Source of the DNA: QQUD01 sp039029915
GTDB taxonomy: Bacteria > Chloroflexota > Anaerolineae > Promineifilales > Promineifilaceae
DNA: 28,239 nt
NCBI GenBank assembly: GCA_039029915.1
Contig: JBCCFD010000040.1
Location: forward strand, 1 to 28,239
Reading direction: 5' to 3'
Position numbers and translations under genes: made by a program. The notes under the pieces were generated by a model, which saw only the letters and a list, made by a program, of their open reading frames with translations, was not told the DNA's origin and did not search any database. Positions 1 through 8,189 of this stretch are shown here, piece after piece (the stretch's first letter is position 1; every line of letters starts with the position of its first letter).

Positions 1-1053
1 AGAGACATAACGGCCGTTATCTGAAATCGATGGCAGTTTGCTTGAACGATTGGCAACGGTGCCATCGCTTGCCACACTGACTAGCGACGTACTGCTGCCG
101 GATACGGTATAGGCAAAAATATCTTGATAGCTATTGCTATCATTATCCGTCAAATTATTCGCCAGTGACGCAAAGGCAATCGTTGTGCCGTCTCCAGAAA
201 TGACCGCCTGTGAGCTAGCGCCATTCCCCTCTGTGCCGTTCGTATGGACACTGATTCGGGTCGTTGCACCAGCGGACAAGTCCCGAAGGAAGATATCAGC
301 ATAGGTGTTGGCATCTCCAGTTACCAAATTTGAGGCCAACGACTCAAAAACCACTTCTGTGCCATCATCTGAAATTGAGGCCAGCTGGCTATTGCCGTTT
401 CCTTCAACCTCATTGGAATCTAGGCTAACTCGCTCAAGCGTTCTCCCTTCTCGATTAAATAAGAAGACGTCTGCGGCGCTGTTGTTATCCCCATCCACTA
501 AATTGTTTGCAAACGAGGTGAAAACCATATACCGACCATTGCCTGATATGTCGGGATTCAGGCTAAAATCGTTGGCGATCTCATCAATCACAAAACTCAC
601 TAGAAAGGTCTCGTTCGTTTGCCGATCGTGATAAAAAATATCCGACACATTATTGGTATCGTCATCAACAAGATTGGTGGCAAAGGATTGAAAAACGACG
701 TAACGGCCGTCGTCTGAAATGGCTGGCACGTAGCTAGAACCATTGGCTTGCCCACCGTCCGTGCGAACACTGACTCGTTCGGTTTGGTTTGTGTCCCGAT
801 CGTATACAAAAATATCGCTGGCGTTATTGTCATCTCCGACAGCTAAGTTGGTGGCAACTGAGGAATACGTAATATAACGGCCGTTGCCGCTCATATCTGC
901 AAACTGGCTCATTCGATTAGGGTTTGTGCCGTCAATGGTGCGCGTAATTCGAGCCGTCTCCCCCGCATCAGGAGCCGCAACCAGAGCCGCATCCCGATTA
1001 AAAAACATCACGAAAAGTCCAAATAAGACAAGCCAAATAACTCGTTTATTCAT
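1..1053 (-). CDS. Secreted WD40-like (PD40/TolB-type) beta-propeller repeat protein, 3' end outside window
   Basis: The first 351 codons are present and the frame stays open to the window edge. The ATG at 1051-1053 has an AAAGGAG ribosome site 7 bases upstream. An N-terminal hydrophobic stretch (about residues 4-19, after MNKR) looks like a signal peptide, so the protein is probably exported. The rest is a tandem repeat with a 57-58 residue period. Each unit follows the pattern IS-x-DG/NG-x-x-VVF-x-S-x-ATNLV-x-x-D-x-N-x-x-x-DIF-x-x-DR, then a VSV strand. Units begin near residues 52, 112, 170, 228, 285 and 342. This is the PD40/TolB-like propeller signature, whose family members bind ligands or partners rather than catalyse. 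Substrate is unknown. Three units carry ACGGCCGT at the NGR/DGR position. Confidence 0.85.
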   Translation of the reverse strand, partial: MNKRVIWLVLFGLFVMFFNRDAALVAAPDAGETARITRTIDGTNPNRMSQFADMSGNGRYITYSSVATNLAVGDDNNASDIFVYDRDTNQTERVSVRTDGGQANGSSYVPAISDDGRYVVFQSFATNLVDDDTNNVSDIFYHDRQTNETFLVSFVIDEIANDFSLNPDISGNGRYMVFTSFANNLVDGDNNSAADVFLFNREGRTLERVSLDSNEVEGNGNSQLASISDDGTEVVFESLASNLVTGDANTYADIFLRDLSAGATTRISVHTNGTEGNGASSQAVISGDGTTIAFASLANNLTDNDSNSYQDIFAYTVSGSSTSLVSVASDGTVANRSSKLPSISDNGRYVS

Positions 1054-1219
1054 TCTGTTACTCCTTTCCAAAATCAGTTTCACAACGCCTACAACACCTA
1101 TCCATCTATAAAATAACAGTCAACCCCTATTTGTCAAAACCAACCAAAATCAGCCAAAATTGTTAAAATTAAATGCCTTTCCGATCAGCACATGATTTTT
1201 TACTGGCAAGCTGAAGGGC

Positions 1220-1273
1220 TTAGCGGCTGATCCGCTAATTACTTGTATCAGTTTTTGTTCTACTAAAACTGAT
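1220..1273. promoter_or_regulatory. Two hairpins upstream of the thioesterase gene
   Basis: TTAGCGG (1220-1226) pairs with CCGCTAA (1232-1238) around a 5-base loop. ATCAGTTTT (1247-1255) pairs perfectly with AAAACTGAT (1265-1273) around a 9-base loop. They sit in the 283-bp gap between the divergent genes starting at 1053 (-) and 1337 (+). They could be operators or leader hairpins; neither has a clean T-run. No other gene is visible in this gap. Confidence 0.35.
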
Positions 1274-1336
1274 TTTCATTGCCCATTTTTATATTCAAGA
1301 TTTTTATTGAAAACAACTTTATACCATAGGAAAAAC

Positions 1337-1744
1337 ATGGAAAATCAAATTAAAATCGGCCTGCGCCATACTGAAAAGCTGATGGTGACCGCAAGAGATA
1401 CAGCCCATGCCGTAGGCAACAGTGGGGCGCATGTCTTTTCGACACCAGCCATGCTGCTGCTCATCGAAAACACCTGTGGCGCAACGATCCAACCCGCCTT
1501 AACGGCAGGTCAAATCACAGTGGGAATTATGGCAAACTTTGACCACCTAGCCGCAACCCCTGTGGGCATGATGGTGCGCTGTGATGCTGAGGTTATTGAA
1601 ATTGATAGGCGGCGTATTCGCTTTGCTGTTACCCTATATGATGAGGTCGAAAAAGTGGGTGAAGGTGTCCACGATCGATTTGTTATTGATAATGCGGAGG
1701 ATTTTGTCGCAAAAACAAATGCAAAAAGCGCAGCAAAATCGTAA
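1337..1744 (+). CDS. FlK-type hotdog-fold thioesterase
   Basis: A 135-residue single-domain hotdog protein related to fluoroacetyl-CoA thioesterase FlK. The family catalytic residues are visible: Thr36 (in STPAM), Glu44 (in LIENTC) and His70 (in FDHLAATP). Their spacings of 8 and 26 residues match Thr42, Glu50 and His76 of FlK. The C-terminal half has the expected strand pattern ending in a GVHDRFVID-like segment. The reaction would be hydrolysis of a short acyl-CoA; real specificity cannot be read from the sequence. I chose the ATG at 1337 over an in-frame TTG at 1307 because AGGA lies 6 bases upstream of the ATG. It is the first of four same-strand genes, but the 88-bp gap to the next leaves cotranscription uncertain. 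Confidence 0.85.
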   Translation: MENQIKIGLRHTEKLMVTARDTAHAVGNSGAHVFSTPAMLLLIENTCGATIQPALTAGQITVGIMANFDHLAATPVGMMVRCDAEVIEIDRRRIRFAVTLYDEVEKVGEGVHDRFVIDNAEDFVAKTNAKSAAKS

Positions 1745-1832
1745 CTTTCATTGAATTTTGTCTTGGCTATCATGAAATACAAGCGGCGAAAACGCTCAAG
1801 GCAAACGTGACCAACAACAATAAAGAAATCTT

Positions 1833-2828
1833 ATGGGACAACGTGCAAATCTCGTCATATTTGAAAACCAAAATTGGCAACTCTATTATGATCACTGGTG
1901 TGCTAATCGGTTGGATATCGAGCTGTTTTGGGGGCCGGACATTGCCAAGAATTTCATCCAACAGCGCCAGCCGTTGGATAGCAAAAACAGTTGGCTAAAC
2001 TCTGTTTGGTGTGAAGGGGGTTGTATTATCGACTTCGATATCAAACTTTTACTCTGGTTTGGAGGTATTGATATTCTTTATTCAATTCCACTCAGACGCG
2101 CCTACCTAGCTTTGCAGCAAGAACAATGGGAAGGTTGGATTATCCAATGGGCAAACAATGGCATTATTGACTTAGGCGCATATCTTGAGGTACCTGCTTT
2201 AAATTTTGTTTCGAAATATCATGAACCAGATCAGTCAGAACATTTTTATATAAACCAAAACTACCCTGCTGATAATAATTTACTATTAACAGTTCAAGAA
2301 AAGGGCCGATCCCAAGCCGCTCAAATCAGTGGTAACGAAGAAGGTTTAGAATTAGGAATACATCAATTAGAAACATTATTAAGCTTTCCAAGAAGCAACG
2401 AATTGAAATGGATTGGTGACGAGTTTCCAGTCAAAGGAATTCACTTAGACCTTGATCATCAAACTTTATATTTTTGGATTGCAACTTATCCAGTTACAGA
2501 AATCGATAAAACTATTTCTCAAGCCTGGTATGGCTGGAACTACGTCAATCTCGATGGAAAATTTGAAAAACAGATTAACTTGGCAAAAACGGCCGTTATT
2601 TCACTACCTCTATATAAAGTTAACACACATCAATTAAACATCATCCAACGCATCAGATTAAATTTAAACAAACAAGCATCTAATCCAGCACAAAACTTAT
2701 TAGACAAAATGGATGAGAATACACAACTTAATCTAGCAACATTTGAATCGAGAGGATCTTTCGGCTCGGTTGAAGAAAAATTAGAGCGGCTCAACGAATT
2801 AGAAAAGCGAATACCTATTCATGGATAA
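1833..2828 (+). CDS. Conserved protein of unknown function (MGQRANL-type N-terminus)
   Basis: A 331-residue protein whose function I do not recognise. The N-terminus (MGQRANLVIFE, then YYDHWCANRLDIELFWGP) resembles a family of uncharacterised bacterial proteins that open the same way; I recall this only as a hypothetical-protein signature. The body is rich in Trp, Tyr and acidic residues with no transmembrane span or signal peptide, so it is probably cytosolic. A helical, charged C-terminus (about residues 275-331) may be coiled coil. The ribosome site is weak (AAAGAAA). Its stop overlaps the start of the next gene by 8 bases (ATGGATAA), implying translational coupling. Base composition is more AT-rich than its neighbours. 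One ACGGCCGT at 2589 encodes TAV. Confidence 0.7.
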   Translation: MGQRANLVIFENQNWQLYYDHWCANRLDIELFWGPDIAKNFIQQRQPLDSKNSWLNSVWCEGGCIIDFDIKLLLWFGGIDILYSIPLRRAYLALQQEQWEGWIIQWANNGIIDLGAYLEVPALNFVSKYHEPDQSEHFYINQNYPADNNLLLTVQEKGRSQAAQISGNEEGLELGIHQLETLLSFPRSNELKWIGDEFPVKGIHLDLDHQTLYFWIATYPVTEIDKTISQAWYGWNYVNLDGKFEKQINLAKTAVISLPLYKVNTHQLNIIQRIRLNLNKQASNPAQNLLDKMDENTQLNLATFESRGSFGSVEEKLERLNELEKRIPIHG

Positions 2829-3261
2829 ACAAGTTCTTACCTACCTACAAAATCACAGCGTGCTCAGTCTGGCCACTTATGGTGATGCGGGCGTGTGGTC
2901 AACGGCCGTGTTTTACGTCAACGACGACCACACCCTCTACTTTCTCTCAGCCCCCCACACCCGCCACAGTCAAGACATCGCCCAAAACCCAAAGGTGGCA
3001 GTCACGATTCAAGAAAACTACACCAAATGGGAACAAATTAAGGGCATTCAGCTAGAGGGTGAATGCACCCTTATCCCTCAAGAGCAAACCGAGTCGATTA
3101 TTGAGCTATACGCAAAAAAATTCCCCATCATTGGGCCAGATGCCCCGCCTCAAATTGCCAACGCTCTCGATAAAATAGGCTGGTATCAAATCATCCCCCA
3201 GCGCCTTTACTTCATCGATAATTCAAAAGGGCTTGGTCATCGAACCGAAATAGCGATTTAG
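2821..3261 (+). CDS. Pyridoxamine 5'-phosphate oxidase-like split-barrel flavoprotein
   Basis: A 146-residue protein with the FMN-binding split-barrel layout. It opens with a helix and SLATYGDAGVWSTAVFYV, followed by a LYFLSAP strand with TRHSQDI, then NPKVAVTI and a mid-barrel IQLEGECTLI strand. The C-terminal LYFIDNSKGLGHRTEI matches the end of YhbP/UPF0306-type members. Such proteins bind FMN, F420 or haem, usually as homodimers; the cofactor and substrate here are unknown. The length fits a minimal family member. The start overlaps the stop of the upstream gene by 8 bases, so the two are probably made together. A 156-bp gap follows before the Rieske gene. Confidence 0.8.
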   Translation: MDKQVLTYLQNHSVLSLATYGDAGVWSTAVFYVNDDHTLYFLSAPHTRHSQDIAQNPKVAVTIQENYTKWEQIKGIQLEGECTLIPQEQTESIIELYAKKFPIIGPDAPPQIANALDKIGWYQIIPQRLYFIDNSKGLGHRTEIAI

Positions 3262-3373
3262 GCGGGTTTCAACAAAATCTCGAATACCCATTTTTTAAAT
3301 ACCTCGCCAAAAAACAAGATCACGTTAAACTCTCCGCAAACATTGACAACAGAATATCCCGCATGGGCTGAAC

Positions 3374-3397
3374 GCTGACCAGCCAACGGCTGGCAGC
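3374..3397 (+). promoter_or_regulatory. Stable leader hairpin before the Rieske oxygenase gene
   Basis: GCTG (3374-3377) plus CCAGCC (3379-3384) pairs with GGCTGG (3388-3393) plus CAGC (3394-3397), leaving a 3-base loop and one bulged A. The strong ribosome site AGGAGAAGG follows about 10 bases later and is not sequestered. No T-run follows, so this is not an ordinary terminator. It could be an mRNA stabiliser or a regulator site. Confidence 0.45.
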
Positions 3398-3417
3398 TTC
3401 TATCAGGAGAAGGACAA

Positions 3418-4572
3418 ATGATTAATTCCCTAATTTCCCACCACAATGGCTCGATTGAAAACATCCGCACCTTGCCAGCTAGCTATTACACAAGTGAAGC
3501 GGTGCTCAATCAGGAAAAGCGCAGCTTATTTTATAAGCATTGGCAGTTTGTGGGGCATGTTGCCCAAATTCCAACTCCAGGCGATTACATGACCGTGACG
3601 ATATTCGACCAAAATGTCATTCTTTCTCGCACTAAAAACAATGAAATTAAAGCATACTACAATGTTTGTCCCCACCGAGGGCATCAGCTCGTAGAAGAAG
3701 GCAGCAGCGGTAAAAAGCGCGCCTTCACTTGTCCATATCACGCCTGGACCTACTCATTAGACGGCAAATTAATGGGCGCTAGAGGGGTACATGATGCCAC
3801 AGGAATTAAAAAATCAGATATTTGCCTCTTTGATATTCGTGTGGCCACTTTAGTCGATTTTATTTTTATTAACTTTGATCCACACGCCCAGCCCTTTCAC
3901 GAATTCTATCCAGGCCTAGAAGCCCAGCTCCGCCAAGCCGACCCCCGAATTGAATCCTATCATCCAATCTACCCAGAAAATAACGGCAAAGAGATGCGTA
4001 AATCCTACTGGAATGCCAATTGGAAGGTGCTCATTGATAACTTTTTAGAATGCTATCATTGTGAAACCGCTCACCCATCGTTCAGCAAGAAACTTTGCAT
4101 CCCGGCAACTGAAAGGCAGGTACATGAACATTTTACCCATGAGATAACGCCCTTATCACCAGAACCTGAAGATTGGACGCATCCGATTAATTTAGAATAC
4201 GACACGGCCGAATCTCACTTTTGGTTCTTGTATCCCAACACCGCCATTGGGCGGGCGGCTGGCGTCCCTAACTATTACATCTCCCGCTTCGACCCGCTCA
4301 CCGCTGAAACGACCACCCGCGCCACCATCGCCATCATGCCCGACTGGTCTGATCCAGACGCACCAAATCGAGCCAAACTACGGCTTGAGGCGGGCAAACA
4401 AACGGGTGAAGAAGACCAAGCCTTATGTGAAAGCGTTCAAAAAGGAATGCACCAGCTCGCCTTTGCCCAAGGTTGGTACATCAACGACCCAGACGCCCAC
4501 AATATTTCGGAACACGCGCTGCAATATTTTCATGACCTCTATTTAAGAGATATGGCGGGAAACAGAGATTGA
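3418..4572 (+). CDS. Rieske non-haem iron oxygenase, alpha subunit (quaternary-amine-type candidate)
   Basis: A 384-residue oxygenase alpha subunit of usual length. The Rieske [2Fe-2S] ligands are Cys84, His86, Cys105 and His108 (CPHRGH and CPYHAW). The catalytic mononuclear iron site is His214 and His219 in ECYHCETAH, with Asp333 (EEDQALCESVQ) the likely third ligand. The bridging residue three positions before His214 is Glu211. Aromatic dioxygenases such as naphthalene dioxygenase have Asp there, whereas carnitine monooxygenase CntA is known to use Glu. The NWKVLIDNFLECYHC context also resembles CntA/GbcA-type enzymes, so the substrate may be a betaine, carnitine or similar. No reductase partner is seen nearby. 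The ribosome site AGGAGAAGG is strong. The gene ends just before a palindromic terminator. Confidence 0.88.
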   Translation: MINSLISHHNGSIENIRTLPASYYTSEAVLNQEKRSLFYKHWQFVGHVAQIPTPGDYMTVTIFDQNVILSRTKNNEIKAYYNVCPHRGHQLVEEGSSGKKRAFTCPYHAWTYSLDGKLMGARGVHDATGIKKSDICLFDIRVATLVDFIFINFDPHAQPFHEFYPGLEAQLRQADPRIESYHPIYPENNGKEMRKSYWNANWKVLIDNFLECYHCETAHPSFSKKLCIPATERQVHEHFTHEITPLSPEPEDWTHPINLEYDTAESHFWFLYPNTAIGRAAGVPNYYISRFDPLTAETTTRATIAIMPDWSDPDAPNRAKLRLEAGKQTGEEDQALCESVQKGMHQLAFAQGWYINDPDAHNISEHALQYFHDLYLRDMAGNRD

Positions 4573-4580
4573 TAGAAATT

Positions 4581-4608
4581 GAAAAGCCACCAAATTTGGT
4601 GGCTTTTC
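4581..4608. terminator. Bidirectional terminator between convergent genes
   Basis: A perfect 28-bp palindrome with arms GAAAAGCCACC / GGTGGCTTTTC around AAATTT. It lies between the Rieske gene (+) and the lipoprotein gene (-). The A-run and T-run at its ends make it usable from both sides. Confidence 0.85.
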
Positions 4609-4653
4609 GGTAACAAGTAAAAAATTCAAAACTGTTCTTTGGCTTCTCAGAAT

Positions 4654-5067
4654 TTATTCTTCTACGGTGATCGAAATTTCGTAGGTAATATTTGTGGCCG
4701 CGTGGGCACCATCACCAACTTGCAAACAGATGTCGTAATCACCTGGCTCAAGCTCGAGCTCAGCTTGAAATTGGGCTTTTCCATAATGATTATATCCTTC
4801 AGTAGCGGGCACGATTTCTCCAGGGGTTACGCAACCGTGATCAACAATGATATGAAAATGCCCAGCCCCTTCATTCACATCACCAGCTTCTTCAATGGTG
4901 TAATTAACGGCACTCATACTGAATGAAACAGGGGATTTCACGGTTGCCCCGTCGCTTGGGCGAAGCAGTTGAATTGTAGGATCAGTGCTAACTTCTTCTA
5001 CAGGCTCAGCCCCACCACAGGCGGTAACAAATAAAGCAATTATCATAAAAAACAGTAAGCGTTTCAT
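4654..5067 (-). CDS. DUF4399-like lipoprotein
   Basis: A 137-residue exported lipoprotein. Residues 1-17 form a lipoprotein signal (MKRLLFF to FVTAC) with the lipidated Cys at residue 17, followed by GG, which suggests membrane anchoring outside the cytoplasm. The mature domain has the PSDGATVKSPV opening, a GHFHIIVD motif and a C-terminal LEPGDYDICLQVGDGAH stretch. These match the DUF4399 family, whose biochemical role is not established; the conserved His/Asp cluster hints at metal binding. An AAGGAG ribosome site precedes the ATG. It lies downstream of the histidine kinase on the same strand, separated by 306 bp that hold a candidate response-regulator site. Confidence 0.8.
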   Translation of the reverse strand: MKRLLFFMIIALFVTACGGAEPVEEVSTDPTIQLLRPSDGATVKSPVSFSMSAVNYTIEEAGDVNEGAGHFHIIVDHGCVTPGEIVPATEGYNHYGKAQFQAELELEPGDYDICLQVGDGAHAATNITYEISITVEE

Positions 5068-5175
5068 GCTCGTTCTCTCCTTCTATCTATTCGTTATTTT
5101 TTTGGCCGGAATTTCTTTTTTACGATCGTCTTCAGTGGTCCGAAGTTTATAAAACGCAAACCCTATTGGATAAAC

Positions 5176-5227
5176 GCTTCGGAACCCCGAGGAAACGAGG
5201 CTTGTCGCCGTCGTTTTATTCAAAGCA
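5176..5227 (+). repeat. 52-bp dispersed repeat, copy 1
   Basis: Aligns without gaps to the reverse complement of 22432-22483 at 46 of 52 positions. It begins GCTTCGGAACC and ends TTTTATTCAAAGCA. It lies in the 306-bp non-coding gap 5068-5373; apart from this repeat and the site at 5278, I see nothing else in that gap. Confidence 0.8.
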
Positions 5228-5250
5228 GAAACTCCGTTTCGCTTAACAGC

Positions 5251-5299
5251 ATAGAAAATTTGGATTATGAATCACTCAAGGTTTTCTAAAGGTTTCCTA
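5251..5299 (-). promoter_or_regulatory. Candidate promoter with tandem direct-repeat operator for the lipoprotein gene
   Basis: AAGGTTTTCTA (5278-5288) is followed at once by AAGGTTTCCTA (5289-5299), an 11-bp tandem repeat with one mismatch. A weaker third unit, AAGATTGG, follows. OmpR/PhoB-family regulators typically bind direct repeats with this period, and one is encoded at 6714-7403. On the minus strand, next to the repeat, TTGAGT (5274-5279) and TTCTAT (5251-5256) are separated by 17 bases, a plausible -35/-10 pair reading toward the lipoprotein gene. Confidence 0.45.
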
Positions 5300-5373
5300 A
5301 AGATTGGGATACAGCAAACGCTTTTCAAATAGCGAAGGTGAATTAGGCACTGAGTATGGCTGAGCCAAAATTT

Positions 5374-6714
5374 TTATTTGGGGAGTTCAACAATAAAAAG
5401 CGCCCCAGCCCCGACTTGCCCACTACTCTCAACTTGAATATTGCCATTGTGCGCTTGGACAATAGATCGGGCAATTGAAAGCCCCATGCCGTAGCCGGTT
5501 AGCTCCCGATTTAGACTTTGATTCTGCCTAAAAAATCTTTCAAAAATAAACGGCTGAATATCGAGGGGAATCCCCTCGCCATTATCCAGAACTGCAAGCT
5601 GAACGGCCGTTTCTGTTTCTCTTAACCTCACTAAAATTTCCCCACGGGAAGGCGTATAATGAACAGCATTATCCAAAAGATTAAAAATAACCTGGCTTAT
5701 TTTGATACGATCAACGAACAACTCAACGGATGTAGATGGGATGTCAGTTGATATCTCTATCTGCTTTTCAAGGGACGGCTGCAACATCCTTTCTATAGCC
5801 TGTTTGATTAGATTCTGGAGATTTGACCACTGTTTTTTGAGAGGAATGTAGCCAGCATCAAGTGCGGCAACATCGTTTAGCGCGCTGATGAGCGTTTGTA
5901 GATGATTAATTTCAAGTGCCATCTTATCAAAAGCGACTCCGGCAGAACGACGATCTACAATTTTGTCCGATTGGAGTGCTTCCAAGTAGCCATTCACCAC
6001 AGTTAAAGGCGTTCTAAAATCATGGGAAACATTAAGCACTAAGTCTCGTCTCACTGCTTCAAGTTTTTCAATTTCGCCTACCATATGCTTAAAGGCAATG
6101 CCCAAATAGCCAACCTCATCTCTTTGATGTGTATCGATGGTAATATCATAATTCCCATTTATGACCTGATCAGTTGCCATTTTTAAGCGGGCAATTGGGC
6201 CAATCATTGAGCGAGATACAAAGTAGGAAACGGCCGTTGCTACCAAACCAACCAATACGGCCGTAGCAAGAGAGCTTCTAAATAATTGGGAAATAAAGAC
6301 AGCATCAGCCTGCTTCAACTCTTCATTTGGAGCTAAAATTAGCACGCCAACAGGGATATCTAAACGTGGATGAAGAATTGGGATCACATCCTCAGCCCAG
6401 TCGACATCAAACAAATAATCACCAATTTCATCATCGGCTGATGAAGCCACAATTTGGGAGTCCATATCTACAAGCACGGATCGCATACCAAGAATTTGAC
6501 TATAGTCCATAATGCTTTCTTGGGCGCCTATCCAGCTTTCATTTGCAAGATAAAATTCTCCCAGCTCAATCGATAATTTAGAGAGATGGCTTTGTGTATG
6601 TCCTTCTCGAAAAGTTCGAAAAGAAGCGCCTACCGTACGGTTGATAATTAAGGCATTCGAAAAGATCGTTATTAAGATTATAATCAAAAACCAAGTAATC
6701 AGTCGCCTTAACAT
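5374..6714 (-). CDS. Membrane sensor histidine kinase
   Basis: A 446-residue class I sensor kinase. With the ATG start, residues below are one lower than if the preceding in-frame TTG were used. Order: TM1 (about 6-27), an extracytoplasmic region (28-147), TM2 (about 149-168), HAMP (168-221), HisKA with phospho-acceptor His231 in SHDFRTP, and HATPase with N box NLLDNAVHYTP, G1 DNGEGI and G2 GYGMGLSIA. It should phosphorylate the response regulator encoded just upstream. The regulator stop and this ATG overlap as TGATG, with GAGGAG as ribosome site. Two ACGGCCGT copies 27 bp apart (6230, 6257) encode the two ATAV segments in and beside TM2. Confidence 0.93.
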   Translation of the reverse strand: MLRRLITWFLIIILITIFSNALIINRTVGASFRTFREGHTQSHLSKLSIELGEFYLANESWIGAQESIMDYSQILGMRSVLVDMDSQIVASSADDEIGDYLFDVDWAEDVIPILHPRLDIPVGVLILAPNEELKQADAVFISQLFRSSLATAVLVGLVATAVSYFVSRSMIGPIARLKMATDQVINGNYDITIDTHQRDEVGYLGIAFKHMVGEIEKLEAVRRDLVLNVSHDFRTPLTVVNGYLEALQSDKIVDRRSAGVAFDKMALEINHLQTLISALNDVAALDAGYIPLKKQWSNLQNLIKQAIERMLQPSLEKQIEISTDIPSTSVELFVDRIKISQVIFNLLDNAVHYTPSRGEILVRLRETETAVQLAVLDNGEGIPLDIQPFIFERFFRQNQSLNRELTGYGMGLSIARSIVQAHNGNIQVESSGQVGAGALFIVELPK

Positions 6715-7403
6715 CAACTCTCCTCATATAAATAGCCAAACGAACGCACCGTTTTGATCAGCTTAGCCCCCTCTTGACCTAGCTTCTGGCGTAAATTACT
6801 AATGTGAACGGTAACAGTCTCTTCCCCAAACTCACTGTCATATCCCCAAACTTTTTCGAGCAAATGTGACCGTGTAAACACCCAGCCTGGATTTGAAATA
6901 AGTGAAAACAACAGCTTATATTCAAGCGGTGATAAAAAAATTTCAGTTTTATCAAAAAAGACACGGTGATTAGCGGGATTAAGCTTAAGACGAGACCCGC
7001 CCAATATTTTTGATGGTTTTTCAACCTCTTGAAATTGATAAACGCGTCTTAACAGCGCTTTGATTCGGGCCACAAGTTCGATCGGGCTGTATGGCTTGGT
7101 TAGATAATCATCTGCACCTAAGCCAAAAGCAACGGCTTTATCGACATCTGCATCTCGTGCGGTCAACATGAGTATCGGCACCTTGGAGCTTTCACGAATC
7201 TTTTTACACAGAGACAGCCCATCCATCTTTGGTAAGGTAATATCAATTAACAAAAGATGTGGCTCAAATTCATAAAATAGCTTTAAACCATCAATACCAT
7301 TGTTTGCAAAGCTCAGATTAAAGGGTTCATCTCTCAGATTGATTTGAAGCATCTCAATGGCTTCTTGCTTATCTTCAATCAAAAGCAGTTTATAAATATC
7401 CAT
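6714..7403 (-). CDS. OmpR/PhoB-family response regulator
   Basis: A 229-residue two-domain regulator. The receiver domain has acidic Glu10/Asp11, phospho-acceptor Asp54 (LLIDITLPKMDG), the LMLTARD Thr, and Lys in LTKPYSP. The C-terminal winged helix (about 135-228) includes YKLLFSL, VFTRSHLLEKVWG and VTVHISNLRQKLG, the DNA-recognition part. It probably acts with the kinase that follows, whose start overlaps this stop by one base (TGATG). I chose the ATG at 7403, preceded by GGTGAG, over an in-frame TTG that touches the stop of the upstream HD gene. The 21-base gap to that gene suggests cotranscription. Confidence 0.93.
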   Translation of the reverse strand: MDIYKLLLIEDKQEAIEMLQINLRDEPFNLSFANNGIDGLKLFYEFEPHLLLIDITLPKMDGLSLCKKIRESSKVPILMLTARDADVDKAVAFGLGADDYLTKPYSPIELVARIKALLRRVYQFQEVEKPSKILGGSRLKLNPANHRVFFDKTEIFLSPLEYKLLFSLISNPGWVFTRSHLLEKVWGYDSEFGEETVTVHISNLRQKLGQEGAKLIKTVRSFGYLYEES

Positions 7404-7424
7404 ACACTCACCGAAGATTGCCAA

Positions 7425-8048
7425 TTATTCAACTTCACTCTCTAATTTATCTAAAAATCTTTTCATGAAGGTGGTGCGGTCAATCGCTTCGCGGCGTCCA
7501 GCCTCAGTTTGCATTGTTTCCTGCAGCTTAAAGAGTTTGATAAAGAAGTGATCAATCACATACTCTTTGTCATTAGGCGTGCGCGTTTCAGGTATCGGTT
7601 CATGCGCTGAGTAAAGAGGCTTGCCCATCACACCCCCCAGCATGAGACAGCGCGAAATACCAATAGCACCAATTGCATCAAGACGGTCTGCATCCTGCAC
7701 AACCTTAGCCTCAATTGTTTCAGGGGTAATTTGCGCCGTAAAGCTGTGAGCGGCAATTGCATGCTCGATATTCGAGATTTTTTCAGCTGGGTATCCTTTA
7801 TCAATCAAGAATTGACCGGCTGCTTTGGCCGCCATCCGTGAGGCAAACGGCCGTTTATCTGAATCTTTCGGCACAGTCACACAGTCATGTAGCCACGCCG
7901 CTGGAATAACAACGTCTAAGTCAGCTCCTTCAAGCCCAGCTAGTTCTTTGGCTGTCTTTACAACACGCTGAATATGGGCCCGATCGTGTGCTGCATCAGC
8001 ACCTGCCATTTGTTCATCTAGCCAGCTCTCAAAAATCACTTCCCACAT
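7425..8048 (-). CDS. HD-domain phosphohydrolase (YedJ-like)
   Basis: A 207-residue soluble HD-superfamily metal hydrolase. The metal-binding pattern is present: HDRAHIQRV (about residues 21-29), WLHD (HD about 53-54), the HAIAAHSF helix, and QDADRLDAIGAIGI, which supplies the last Asp. This pattern resembles the YedJ-type subgroup; these enzymes cleave phosphate esters, often of nucleotides, but the substrate is not predictable. The ribosome site AAAGGAA lies about 8 bases before the ATG. It is the first gene of an apparent HD / response regulator / kinase operon. One ACGGCCGT (7847) encodes RP. Confidence 0.85.
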   Translation of the reverse strand: MWEVIFESWLDEQMAGADAAHDRAHIQRVVKTAKELAGLEGADLDVVIPAAWLHDCVTVPKDSDKRPFASRMAAKAAGQFLIDKGYPAEKISNIEHAIAAHSFTAQITPETIEAKVVQDADRLDAIGAIGISRCLMLGGVMGKPLYSAHEPIPETRTPNDKEYVIDHFFIKLFKLQETMQTEAGRREAIDRTTFMKRFLDKLESEVE

Positions 8049-8189
8049 AAGTAGTTCCTTTTGGTAAAATTAAAGTAGAGAATAAAGCAACGGGTAAAAG
8101 AAAGTTTTTCTAGACGTCAACTTTTATTTTGATAAATAGTCATTCTTATGAGCACGTCTTAATCGACACGCTTTCAAATTGATATAAAC

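Noticed and set aside
305..631. Open frame on the plus strand within the propeller gene
   Set aside because: Antisense shadow of the repeat protein; no ribosome site and composition follows the real gene.
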